Part shown: positions 34,030-44,952 of the stretch, one piece after another
Layout: each line of letters begins with the position of its first letter
Position numbering within the stretch: the stretch's first letter is position 1
Assembly: GCF_042453785.1 (NCBI RefSeq)
Contig: NC_091676.1
Span: forward strand, 1,681,501 to 1,745,500
DNA from: Malus domestica
Lineage: Eukaryota > Streptophyta > Magnoliopsida > Rosales > Rosaceae
Length of the DNA stretch: 64,000 bases
Direction of reading: 5' to 3'
Program-made: the position numbers and the translations under genes
Notes under the pieces: model-generated
Told to the model about the DNA's origin: nothing
Seen by the model: only the letters and a program-made list of their open reading frames with translations
Database searches by the model: none

Positions 34030-34470
34030 GGTGCATTATTTATTTTTTAACAAACGGTAATAGTTACTATTTCTTGAATTGGATAGGGGTATCGATACTA
34101 TTTCTTAAATAAAACATTAATACTATTATTATTTCTTAAACTGAATACTGGCACTATTACTATTTTTTAAACTGAACATTCATTATTTCTTAAACCGAGC
34201 GCTGGTACTATAACTATTTCTTAAACTGAACATTCAGTATTTCTTAAACTGGACATTCACTATTTCGTAAACTGAACACAAATATTATTACTATTTCTTA
34301 AACTGAATATTCATTATTTTGTATACTGAACACGGATATTATCATTATTTCTTAAACGTAACACTAATATTATTACTATTTCTTAAGCTGAATACTGACT
34401 ATTTCTTAAATTGAACAATAACTATTTTTATAATTGAATACAAGCACTGTCCCTATTTCTTAAACCAAAA
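34030..34470. repeat. Degenerate minisatellite (TATTTCTTAAACTGAACA)n
   Basis: About 15 imperfect units with cores TATTTCTTAAACTGAA and spacers such as CATTCA or TACTAATATTATTAC, irregular in length. Confidence 0.75.
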
Positions 34471-34609
34471 ATAGTGAATTAGGGTTTAGTTATTACGATA
34501 TATTACTGGATTATGATTAACATATAATTGTGTTCTGGCCTTAGAGAAAAAAGGTACACACCATGTTAAATACATGTAGGCATTTATATATAAATATATA
34601 TTACATACG

Positions 34610-34798
34610 TATATAATTCCAACTTTTGATAGATCAAGCCATGAGTTTCCCAGTCTCCTTCTTGCACCTGAACTCCCTGGATACTGCCAGAACAAATTTT
34701 TGGGACGTGTGGCGAGCCTGGCTCTTGAAGATGTTGTAGAACTTCTCAGCAGGTGCCTTAATTTCGATCTCAGTCTCAACCTTACCGTGCAGAGTCGT
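34610..34798 (-). pseudogene. MLP-G: orphan MLP exon 1
   Basis: Matches MLP-E exon 1 and its flank (34476-34900 against 25836-26470). The start codon is mutated (ACG at 34796-34798 where MLP-E has ATG). KVETEIEIKAPAEKFYNIF is intact, then the same CAC-AC-GTCC two-base insertion as MLP-E shifts frame; the loop EGDWETHG survives in the shifted frame. No exon 2 is found to the left. Confidence 0.8.
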
Positions 34799-35244
34799 GT
34801 TTATGATCAGTTGGGATGGCACTCAACAATGCGTACAAGGCCTGTTCTAAAGAAACTTAAGGGCAGCCCTTTTCTGCTACAGTTAAATTATACAATATTA
34901 ATTTGAGGTATTCATCAATTTACCTCCTAACTTATAAGAATTGGTCAATTTTCCTTATCAACTTTCATAATTAATCAATTTGCACCATACTATTAATTTT
35001 TTAAAATTTTTCATCCTTTCTTCTGTTAAGTATGTCAAGTGTTATCCGCATGACTGCCTTTAAAGGGTAAAAAGGTCATTTTACCTACACCTTCCGTCTT
35101 CTTTCTCTTCTCCGAACTTTCTTTTCTTCTTCTTTTTCACCAAGCCGAGCCCGTACTGTTCCACCGTGCTCCACAGGCACGATTTTCCCGGCGAACACCA
35201 AAAGAAACAGTGGGAGGGATCTGAGCTCGTAGATCCGCGTTCAC

Positions 35245-35530
35245 TACATCCCCTTCTTGCACTCCTCGCAAACCCTACCCTCCGATTCTAATGGGACACC
35301 TCCCCCGTCGCCACTGAGTTCCTGAAGAAGAACCGCGCATACGACTTGGCCACCACCGCCGCCACTCCAACCACTCCCAGAGCCACAGGCGCGTGCTCCC
35401 CCGAAGACCCGCACCTGAAGTTGGCGCCCCCAATTATGATCGAGTACTTGGACTTTCTCTTTCCCGGATCCACGAAGCGCGTGGAGTAGGAGGCGGGGAG
35501 GTTGCATAGCGTGTAAGACCCTAGCTTGGC
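35245..35530 (-). pseudogene. 3-isopropylmalate dehydratase small-subunit fragment
   Basis: GC-rich island on the minus strand. It encodes KLGSYTL, TRFVDPGKRKSKYSIIIGGANF, CGSSGEHAPVAL and SYARFFFRNSVATGEV, then, one frame over, PLESEGRVCEECKKG. These are successive blocks of the LeuD/IPMI small subunit, a plastid enzyme of leucine biosynthesis. The conserved GSSREHAP loop has Arg changed to Gly, GANFGCG reads GANFRCG, and there is a frameshift near 35288. The N-terminal half and the C-terminal end are absent, so it is a non-functional fragment. Confidence 0.83.
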
Positions 35531-35847
35531 GATGTGGGGAGAAGATGAGATGGATTTGATCAAAGACTTGCCGAAGAATCTGGGGAGAAGATGCGGGGAC
35601 TTTCTCTCTCCCGTATTACTTATCCTATCATTTTCCTTGTACGGGCTGCCAAACGAGGCCTTAGTATGCTATTGCCTTGTATTTGAAATTAGACAATCGT
35701 TTTATTTAAAAAAAAACAAACTTACTAAGTTCACACTTAAACATATTTAAACAAACTTACTAAGGTCAACACACTTGCAGATAACACAATTAAAACTAAA
35801 CATACCAACAAACATGGATCACACTTACAAGGCCAAACAAAGCATAT

Positions 35848-35906
35848 ATATATATATATGTATGTATGTATGTATAATGTATGTATGTATATATATGTAT
35901 ATTATA
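35848..35906. repeat. TA/TATG microsatellite
   Basis: (TA)n followed by imperfect (TATG)n, immediately upstream of Copia-3. Confidence 0.85.
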
Positions 35907-35974
35907 TTTATGAACAGTATTGCCCTTGCTCTTGTCTTTGCCCAACTGGTAGTAGAGTTGCACAGAGACAAAGT

Positions 35975-36567
35975 TGTTGGTATATGGTCCAGCCCATGAT
36001 CAATGTTCTAGATTATTCTAGTAAGCAAGAGATGAGGCTGAAGCTTGCTAGACAATTCTAGAATGTTATTAAGTTGATGGAAGAAGCTAGAGAGTACTAG
36101 CTTCCTTGGTTGCAAATGGAAAGATCTAGAAGCTACAAGTATATGGCTAGTCTAGATTTTTCTATACTAGAGGTTTGAAGAAGGAACTAGAAACTAGTAG
36201 AATGCCAAACCCTCACCTATAAATATGGGTGTGATGTAACCAATTGAGAACCAAGAGTGAGTAGCAAAGGATCAAGTCCAAAGCTAGAGTTCCACTCCAA
36301 GAGTGAGAGTGAGAGTGTTCCACTACACATTGTGTGAGTGAAGTTTAGAGTGATAGAAAGTGTGTGTTATACTTTCTTGTATCCATCAAGCCTTGTCTTT
36401 GGCTTGGTAAGACTACTCTTGTTGTATTCATCTTTTTCATATAGTGAAGATTGATCCTTGTTTGGTGGACGTAGGCATAAATTGCCGAACCACATAAACT
36501 TTTCTTGGCGTCCATTTTCTACTTTACCTTGTGCATTCTCTATCTTGTAGTACCGACATTCCTAACA
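35975..36567 (+). repeat. Copia-3 5' LTR
   Basis: TGTTGGTATATGG...TTCCTAACA; TATA-like CTATAAATATGGG near 36218. Confidence 0.94.
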
Positions 36568-36602
36568 AGTGGTATCAGAGCCCGGTTGGCTCGTACTACG
36601 AG

Positions 36603-39050
36603 ATGGAAGGAAGTGGCACTATGATCAAACTCACCAACTCCAATTGGGTAACATGGAAGCCAAGGATGGAGGACATTCTCTATTGCAAGGATTTGCATGA
36701 GCCAATTGAAGGAGATGCCGCTAAGCCCGAGAGCATGTCCGATGCCGAGTGGAAGAAGATGAATCGCAAGGCTATTGGCACAATTAGACAATGGGTGGAC
36801 GATAGTGTTTTTCACCATGTGTCTAATGAAACCAATGCTCGCGAGTTTTGGACAAAGCTTGAGTCCTTGTTCGAGAAGAAAACTCCAGCTAAGAAAGCCT
36901 TCTTGATCAAAGAGCTCATCAATGTGAAGTACAAGGATGGTTTAAGTGTAGCAGAACACTTGAACAATTTCCAGAATATCATCAACCAGTTGGCTACTAT
37001 GAAAATGATGATCGAGGACGAGCTACAAGCGCTCTTGTTACTTGGATCCTTGCCAGACAGTTGGGAGACCTTTGTGGTGAGTATAAGTAACTCTGCTTCT
37101 AATGGTGTTCTTACTCTTGATAATGTTAAAAATAGCATGCTCAATGAAGAAACAAGGAGAAAGACTTCTGGCACAGATAGCAGCCAAGTATTTGTCACAG
37201 AGAACCGCGGAAGAAGCAAGAGTAGAGGGCCTAGAGGTCATGGCAGGAGTCCTAGCCGATCCAAGTCAAAGTTCAGGGGTGCATGCCACCACTGTGGCAA
37301 AGAAGGCCATATGAAGAAAAATTGTCGAGTTTGGAAGAGAGAGCAAAGGGAAGGAAACAATCAGAAGAAAGATGATACTGGCAATACCACCGCTGTCATC
37401 TGTGGTGATGTACCAGAAATATTGTCTGTTGGTGAATGTCTGCATATGGGCAACTCTGACAGAGACATTGAATGGATCTTTGATAATGGAGCTTCCTTCC
37501 ATGCTACGTCCAAACGGGAGTTCTTCAGTACATACAAAGAAGGTGACTTTGGCATAGTGAAGATGGGGAATGAAAGCTATTCCAAAATTCTTGGAATTGG
37601 TGATATCTGCTTAAGAACTAATCTCGGCTGCCAATTGATGTTGAAAGATGTGAGACATATTCCTGATATACGTCTCAATCTGATATCCATCGGTACCCTT
37701 GATCGACAAGGATATTATCACCATATTGGCGAAGGAAAATTGAAGCTTACTAAAGGCTTAATGGTGGTAGCAAAAGCACGACTTTGTTGTACGTTGTACC
37801 GGTCAAATGCACAGGTTTTGAAAGGTGAGTTGAATGCTGTGGAGGACTCATCTCTAGACTTATGGCATAAGAGGCTGGGCCACATAAGCGAGAAAGGCCT
37901 ACAAGTTTTGGCAAAGAAGTCTCACATTCCCTTTACCGAAGGTACGTCGTTAAACTCTTGTGAGCATTGTTTATTCGGAAAACAAAGAAGAGTTAGTTTT
38001 TCTGTTCCATCTACAAAGAAAGGAAACTTGTTAGATCTTGTTTATTCAGATGTGTGTGGTCCCATGGAAGTCGAGTCACTTGGAAGAAATAAATATTTTG
38101 TTACTTATATTGATGATGCTTCACGAAGGGTGTGGGTGTATTTGTTGAAATCCAAAGACCAGGTGTTTCAGACATTCCAGGAGTTCTATGCCATGGTGGA
38201 GAGGGAAACTGGGAAACCTCTCAAGTGCCTTCGTAGCGACAACGGCGGCGAGTACACATCTCACCAGTTTAGAGAGTATTGTGTAAAACATGGCATACGT
38301 CATGAGAAGACAGTTCCTGGAACTCCACAACATAACGGTGTTGCTGAAAGAATGAACCGAACCATCATGGAGAAAGTCAGGTGTATGTTGAGGACTGCAA
38401 AGTTATCTAAGCAGTTCTGGGGTGAAGCTGTAAGGACAGCCTGCTATTTGATCAACCGATCTCCATCAGTACCATTAGGTCTTGATGTTCCAGAGAGAGT
38501 ATGGACTGGTAATGATGTGTCTTACTCTCATCTGAAGGTGTTTGGTTGCAAAGCTTTTGTGCATGTGCCCAAAGAGCAGAGATCGAAGTTAGACTACAAA
38601 GCTACACCGTGCATCTTTCTTGGTTATGGCGGTGAAGATTTTGGTTACAGATTATGGGACCCATACCAGAAGAAGTTTATCCGAAGTAGAGACGTGGTCT
38701 TTTATGAAGAACAAACAATTGGGGATTCGGATAAAGAGGCACAACCAGATGGCGCAGTCAGAGGAGTTGATCCATTAGCTTCAGATGAAGAAAGTCACGA
38801 TGACATCCCTGAAGCAACTGCCAATGAAGTGCCTGCAGAATCAGATAATGCTAATCAAGAGGAGCCTGATCAAGATGTGCCAAACCATGAGATTGCTCAT
38901 CAGGGGAGCCTAGTCAAGAAGAGCATATTCAAGGAGAACCCAATCAGGGGGAGCCTCCAGCCCTACAAGAGAATGAAGATCAGGTCAGAAGATCCATCAG
39001 AAGTCGAAGACCGTCTACCAAGTATTCTTCATCAGAGTATATCATGTTGA
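36603..39050 (+). pseudogene. Copia-3 gag, protease and integrase
   Basis: Start ATG 36603 (MEGSGTMIKL), 33 bases after the primer site. Order: gag with LTNSNWVTWKPRM and FLIKELINVKY; one zinc knuckle CHHCGKEGHMKKNC (about 37288-37329); protease WIFDNGASFHATS; integrase HKRLGHIS...CEHCLFGKQ with catalytic D in SDVCGPM, D in LRSDNGGEY and E in NGVAERMNRT. The protease triad reads DNG where D[ST]G or DTA is usual. The frame is lost near 38903-38906, where the repeated unit CAGGGGGAGCC has four G instead of five; the published-type frame continues in the ORF at 39044. Confidence 0.9.
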
Positions 39051-40615
39051 CTAATTATGGAGAGCCCGAAACATATGAGGAGGCCAGAGCTCATAACGAC
39101 AGTGACAAATGGATGAAGGCAATGGAGTCGGAGATGGATTCCTTATCAAAGAATGATACCTATGAGCTGGTGGAGCTTCCAAAGGGCAGGAAAGCATTGA
39201 AAAACAAGTGGGTGTTCAAATTGAAAAGAGACGACAACATGACAAGGTACAAGGCTCGTTTGGTTGTCAAAGGTTTTGGTCAAAAGAAAGGAGTTGACTT
39301 TGATGAGATTTTCTCACCGGTGGTGAAGATGACTTCCATTCGAGTTATCCTTGGTATGGCAGCAAGCATGGATCTTGAGCTCGAGCAGTTAGATGTTAAA
39401 ACTGCATTTCTCCACGGCAATTTAGAAGAGGAGATATACATGGAGCAACCCAAAGGCTTTGAAGTCAAAGGTAAAGAAAATTTGGTGTGCAAGCTCAAGA
39501 AAAGTTTATATGGTCTTAAGCAGGCTCCGAGACAGTGGAATAAGAAGTTCAACTCACTCATGGTGAGTAATGGGTACAAGAGAACTCATGCTGACTCTTG
39601 TGTCTATATCAAACAATTTTCTGGAGGTAAATTCATCATCTTATTGCTTTATGTTGATGACATGTTGATTGTCGGACAAGATACCTCTATGATTAAAAAG
39701 CTCAAAGAAGAGTTATCTAAGTCCTTTGACATGAAGGACTTAGGGCCAGCCAAGCAGATTTTGGGCATGGATATAATTCGTGACAGAAAATCCAAAAAGT
39801 TGTGGCTGTCACAAGAAAAGTATGTTGAACGGGTGCTTGAAAGGTTCAACATGAAAGCAGCCAAATCGGTAAGCTCACCTTTAGCCAATCATATCAAGTT
39901 GAGCAAAGAGTCATGTCCAAAAACATATGAAGAAAAGGAGAAAATGGCAGTTGTTCCCTACTCTTCAGCAGTAGGAAGTATCATGTATGCAATGGTGTGC
40001 ACACGGCCAGATATTGCTCATGCAGTAGGTGTGGTGAGCAGGTTTCTCTCTAATCCAGGGAAGGACCACTGGGAAGCTGTTAAGTGGATTCTCAGATATT
40101 TGAAAGGGACTTCTAAGATGTGCTTGTGCTTTGGCGGTTCCAAACCAATCTTGGAAGGATTTACAGATGCTGACATGGGAGGTGACCTGGATGGTAGAAA
40201 ATCTACGTCTGGGTACTTGTTTACTTTTACAGGGGGAGCCGTGTCTTGGCAATCCAAGTTACAAAAGTGCATTGCTTTGTCCACAACCGAGGCTGAATAC
40301 ATAGCCGCTACAGAAGCATGCAAGGAGTTGTTGTGGCTGAAGCGGTTTCTCCAAGAGTTGGGTTTGAAGCAAAGTGATTATGGCGTTTATTGTGATAGTC
40401 AGAGTGCTCTGGACTTGAGCAAGAACACTACATATCATTCACGCACTAAGCACATTGATATTCGTTATCATTGGATTAGAGACGCTATCGAGAACAAGTT
40501 GCTGCAGCTGAAGAAGATTCATACCGATAATAATTCTTCAGACATGTTGACAAAGGTAGTCACAAAATCAAAGTTGGAATTCTGCATTAAGGCTGCTGGG
40601 ATGAACTCCAGGTAA
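39044..40615 (+). pseudogene. Copia-3 reverse transcriptase and RNase H
   Basis: RT blocks [57 protein letters not shown] and catalytic LLLYVDDMLIVG, followed by RNase H blocks RKSTSGYLFTF, SWQSKLQKCIALSTTEAEY and HIDIRYHWIRD. The frame is open throughout. Only the upstream one-base loss keeps it from being one polyprotein with 36603-39050, so RT would depend on frameshifting, repair by recombination or help in trans. Confidence 0.92.
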
Positions 40616-40663
40616 CTTGGAGTCATGATCGGAATTCCTCCCTCATGGACTGGAGGGGGAGAT

Positions 40664-41253
40664 TGTTGGTATATGGTCCAGCCCATGATCAATGTTCTAG
40701 ATTATTCTAGTAAGCAAGAGATGAGGCTGAAGCTTGCTAGACAATTCTAGAATGTTATTAAGTTGATGGAAGAAGCTAGAGAGTACTAGCTTCCTTGGTT
40801 GCAAATGGAAAGATCTAGAAGCTACAAGTATATGGCTAGTCTAGATTTTTCTATACTAGAGGTTTGAAGAAGGAACTAGAAACTAGTAGAATGCCAAACC
40901 CTCACCTATAAATATGGGTGTGATGTAACCAATTGAGAACCAAGAGTGAGTAGCAAAGGATCAAGTCCAAAGCTAGAGTTCCACTCCAAGAGTGAGAGTG
41001 AGAGTGTTCCACTACACATTGTGTGAGTGAAGTTTAGAGTGATAGAAAGTGTGTGTTATACTTTCTTGTATCCATCAAGCCTTGTCTTTGGCTTGGTAAG
41101 ACTACTCTTGTTGTATTCATCTTTTTCATATAGTGAAGATTGATCCTTGTTTGGTGGACGTAGGCATAAATTGCCGAACCACATAAATTCTTGGCGTCCA
41201 TTTTCTACTTTACCTTGTGCATTCTCTATCTTGTAGTACCGACATTCCTAACA
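40664..41253 (+). repeat. Copia-3 3' LTR
   Basis: 590 bp, same as the 5' LTR apart from a 3-base deletion (ACATAAATTCTTGG against ACATAAACTTTTCTTGG). Confidence 0.94.
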
Positions 41254-41409
41254 AAAGTATTGTTCATAGTAAAAAGTACGGGCAAGCCAACTGCCTTGTT
41301 CTTACACTTGCGTTCTCCAAACGGGTGAAACTGCTATTATGATCGGTCTGAAGTAGACGCGCTTATTCTTGCGTGAGGAAATTATCAGTCTCCTTAACAA
41401 GAATAACAG

Positions 41410-41924
41410 CTAACTGGAGCTGAAGTTGGGGATCCGGAACCCATCATGTAGCTTTTCATATTGTAGAACCAAATTCACCACGCTGCCCTCATCATGAACG
41501 CCTAATTTTGGAGTAACTTGTAAAGTGATCTTAAAGCTCTTGTATCGATCTAGAGGGTTTCCTTCAAGCACTGTGAAAGTCACCGAATGATTTACATCGT
41601 CTATGGCTTCAGTTAACTCCTTGGAAAAAGTTGGTTTCCCATCTGCTAACATTTCATCACAAATCAATTACTTGCTTCATCCACAAAAAAACATGTCGAC
41701 ATATATAGTAAGAGAACAATCTTTCAGCCACACTTACCTTCAATATAATCCCACAAGAAGACACAACCCACTTTACCCCATTCACCTTCAAGTAATTTAT
41801 GACTCGGAACTTTGTCGGGGCTGATGTTGCATATTTCGTACGGTGTTCGTGCAAAGAATTCATGGAACCTGTTTGCTTCAGACTTGATTTCAACACTCGT
41901 CTCCACCTTGCTAGAATTTGACAT
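41410..41924 (-). pseudogene. MLP-H: divergent MLP-like gene lacking the C-terminal helix
   Basis: Exon 1 41738-41924 (MSNSSKVETSVEIKSEANRF, loop EGEWGKVGCVFLW), donor GTAAGTG. Exon 2 41410-41642 (DGKPTFSKELTEAIDD, YKSFKITLQVTPK, YEKLHDGFRIPN) with a phase-1 intron. The frame is open for 139 residues but ends FSSS-stop where MLP proteins continue into a helix of about 20 residues that covers the ligand cavity. Sequence left of 41410 is unrelated and Copia-3 ends 150 bp away. Most distant from MLP-A to -D. It could still be translated as a short protein. Confidence 0.75.
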
Positions 41925-42400
41925 TTTCCACAAGTACCAGAGTTGAAGGAAAAACGACTTTGGTGGTTCCCAACGTGAAAATGGCGGGGTTTAGTGCAGC
42001 AACAAAGAAAATGGCGGTGGCTGCTGCAAATGGATGTGGTGATTCCCTCTCCCGCAGAAAAGAAGATAAGTTTTTCTTACAATATTCTAATTATTCTCCA
42101 TGATGATGTCTGCCATCTGCAATAAAAAAATAATAAAAAGAAAAAAGACAGCCACTGATGATTGGTGAAGTGACGAGATAATCATCAACTAGCTCAGCTC
42201 CACCCTCAGCACAACTGTGACGAAACCCACTTTTCTGAGAAAATCACGAGAAAAGCAGAAAGCAAAAGATAAAGCAAAAGGAAGACACATGGGGACACTG
42301 CAAAAGTAAGGAATAAACATCCCACCAGAATGATGTAATTTATTTTTATTATCTTTCGGAGACATCTGTATAAACCCCATCAGAGGGTAATTAAAAAAAA
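41925..42400. other. MLP-H upstream region
   Basis: The first 200 bases would hold the MLP-H promoter and leader; no clear TATA on the minus strand. 42110-42400 shows nothing recognisable. Confidence 0.35.
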
Positions 42401-43076
42401 AAAGCCCAAAATAATGGGCTGCAAACCCAAAATAAGGGGCTACAATGTCATGGGCGAAGGCCCATATGCCCAAAAGACCCATACCCTCTATTACCACCAA
42501 CCAGGTGATCAAAAGTACGCCCAGTACTCCACAATTATTCGACAACCTGCCGCTATTACCACCAACCAGGTGATGAAATGTACAACCCGTACTCTAAAAT
42601 CATTTGGCAACTAGTCATTCATGCCACCAACCAGGTGATGAAATGTACAACCCGTACTCTCCTTCATGCCACCAACCAGGTGATCAAAAGTATGCCCAGT
42701 ACTTCATATTATACATGAACATTACTCATGTCAATCATACACAAACATTCATGAGTATCACTCATATCAATCATACATATACATTCATGAGTATCACTCA
42801 TGTCAACATTCATGAGCATCACTCATGTCAACATCCATGAGCATCACTCATATCAATCAAACATTCATGAGCATCACTCATGTCAAACAGCTTCAAAAGC
42901 TTCATTTACAAAAGCTCTAGCTTCAAAAGCTTCATTTACAGAGCTTCAGCTTCAAAGCTTCACTTATAAAGCTTCAGTGCAGGGTATACAAATACCGCCT
43001 CCGAACAACCGCCACTTCGGCCCATACATGGATTCAATTTGAAGTCTCCAGCTAACAGACTCTATTGACCGAAAAG
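42401..43076 (+). repeat. Tandem minisatellites inside LTR-element remnant
   Basis: 42480-42710: four units of about 40-60 bp with CCACCAACCAGGTGATCAAAA or GATGAAATGTACAACCCGTAC. 42720-42880: CATTCATGAGTATCACTCATGTCAA repeats. 42890-42975: CTTCAAAAGCTTCATTTACA repeats. The segment precedes a polypurine-like GACTTGGGGGACTAC (43077-43091), so it probably is the untranslated 3' interior of a Gypsy-like element. Confidence 0.6.
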
Positions 43077-43091
43077 ACTTGGGGGACTACA

Positions 43092-44165
43092 TTATATACC
43101 ATATATTGGGCCTCAACTGGGCCTCATAAAAAATACTTGGGGGACTTAGCCCATTATCTATGTACTGAGGAGCGAACCCTTATTCTATAAAAGGGACTTC
43201 CTCACTTTCATTAGAGAGCATCGCCGCCAGCTGAGCAACCGCCTCGCCGCGAGCATCACTCCTAACCCATCACTTATGTATTGAGGAGTGGGCCCTTATT
43301 CTATAAAAGGGACTCCATCACCATCATTAGAGAGCATCAACTCTAGCCCATTATCTATGTACTGAGGAGCGAGCCCTTATTCTATAAAAGGGACTCCATC
43401 ACTTTCATTAGAGAGCATCGCAGCCAGCTGAGCAACCGCCTCGCCGCGAGCATCACTCCTAACCCATCACTTATGTATTGAGGAGCGGGCTCTTATTCTA
43501 TAAAAGAGACTCCCTTACCATCATTAGAGAGCATCAACTCTAGCCCATCATTCATGTATTGAAGAGCGAGCCCTTATTCTATAAAAATGACTCTCTCACC
43601 TTCAACGCCACAAGCCGAGCCAACCAAGGCAACATAAGCCACGAGCCGAGCAGCCTCGCAGCATGTGCTACTTCTAGTTGAGCATCATCTCAGATTGAGC
43701 ACCGCCTCATATCGAACATCAGTTCAAGACAACGTCTAGTTACTTCGGCCCACACATGGACTGAATTTCAAGTCTCCAGCCAAAAGACTCTCTTGACTGA
43801 AGACTTGGGAGACTACTGTTTATACCATATTTAGGGCCTCGTATTTAGATCTTGTACAAATACTCAGGGGACTTAAATGTAATTATGTGATAAAAGAAGG
43901 GGCAAATATGTAATAAGTGAGGAGTCCTTATTCTATAAAAGGACCCCTCACCCTCACAATTAGAGGAGGCCAATTCCTAGGCCCTCTCACCCCCTCTCAA
44001 CGCTCTCACTATCAGTGCTCCCTCTCCCTCAGATAAATACATAATCAAAGTGGACGTAGCCCAAACCTTGGGGTGAACCACGATACATCTTGTGTCATTT
44101 ACATTACTTGCAGATTCACGGTCGGATTTACGTTGTTCCAAAACCTCCGGTTTTGTGCATCAACA
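43092..44165 (+). mobile_element. LTR remnants with repeated TATA-box segment
   Basis: 43817-44165 is a complete-looking LTR (TGTTTATACC...TGCATCAACA, 349 bp) after the polypurine-like GACTTGGGAGACTAC. 43092-43700 is a related, diverged LTR part in which a segment GAGCGAGCCCTTATTCTATAAAAGGGACT recurs at about 43189, 43296, 43376, 43493 and 43574 (spacing 107, 80, 117, 81); the intact LTR has one copy at 43928. Each unit has its own TATA box TATAAAA. No pol genes are left. Confidence 0.72.
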
Positions 44166-44952
44166 GCCCTTACATTTATATAGAAGAAAAGAGGGAAACA
44201 AAAACTTTACAAGAACCTAACAATTTGCCCATGCCATCAGACATGGATGTATTTATTCACTAAAAAAAATGCGTTAGTTGTATTATTTTACTAGAACCGA
44301 ACAATTTGCCCAGTAGACATGGATGGTGGAATATCTTGATCAATATTATTCCTCGTTTGCTCTCGTCGTTTCTAAGAAAACAATGTTTTGTGGTTTTATT
44401 AAATAGCTGGAGACAAAATGTTTCGATCTTGTTCGTTTCTCTGTTTGTATGCTTTTATACATGTTATTTCTAAACAATTTGTTTGTTTTATGGTGGGCAT
44501 CTTTAAAAGTAAGATACCCATTTGTTTTTAAAGAAATGTTATTGTCACCTAAAAATTTAAGTGTGTATTTATAATTATTTATATTTAAAAAAAAATATTC
44601 TTACAATGAATGTACAATTAGATTTTTGTAGTGTAAATTTTCTGTCTTCAATTTCGACTACTCGAAATATATGATCCGATTGACCCCCAAACATTGAGGT
44701 TTAAATATTTATGGCTGGGGAAGACGAATTCACCCAAACCTCGAACTCCTTTTCTTAGGAAATAAATTGAAAGTTATAATCTAAGGCCAAATTCAAACCG
44801 AAACAACAACATTCTATTCTATAATTTCTCCTAGTCCTGATCGGTTAGGGATTCTAGTTAGTTCGTTTACAAACTACGTTGGCTAATATATTTCAGTTAC
44901 AACTTCATATATAAATGCATTCTTCGTCGAATTAACAAATAATCAGTTTGTA
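44166..44952. other. Intergenic DNA left of the Helitron
   Basis: Includes a short direct repeat (CAATTTGCCCA...AGACATGGATG at about 44223 and 44289). No gene recognised. Confidence 0.4.

Larger units (their letters stand above)
35975..41253 (+). mobile_element. Copia-3 LTR retrotransposon (Tnt1-like), young
   Basis: LTRs 35975-36567 (593 bp) and 40664-41253 (590 bp) that read as identical except for a 3-base indel near the 3' end. Perfect target duplication AAAGT (35970-35974, 41254-41258). Primer site TGGTATCAGAGC (initiator tRNA-Met type) starts at 36570 and a polypurine tract TGGAGGGGGAGAT precedes the 3' LTR. One gag-pol frame is broken by a single frameshift. It belongs to a different lineage from Copia-1/-2 (Tork/Tnt1-like by pol blocks). 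Confidence 0.96.

Noticed and set aside
35288-35563. Intact 91-residue gene
   Set aside because: It is a piece of LeuD/IPMI small subunit that continues in another frame and lacks both ends of the enzyme.
42604-43042. Short proteins of His/Ile/Thr-rich repeats
   Set aside because: Direct translation of minisatellites in LTR-element DNA.
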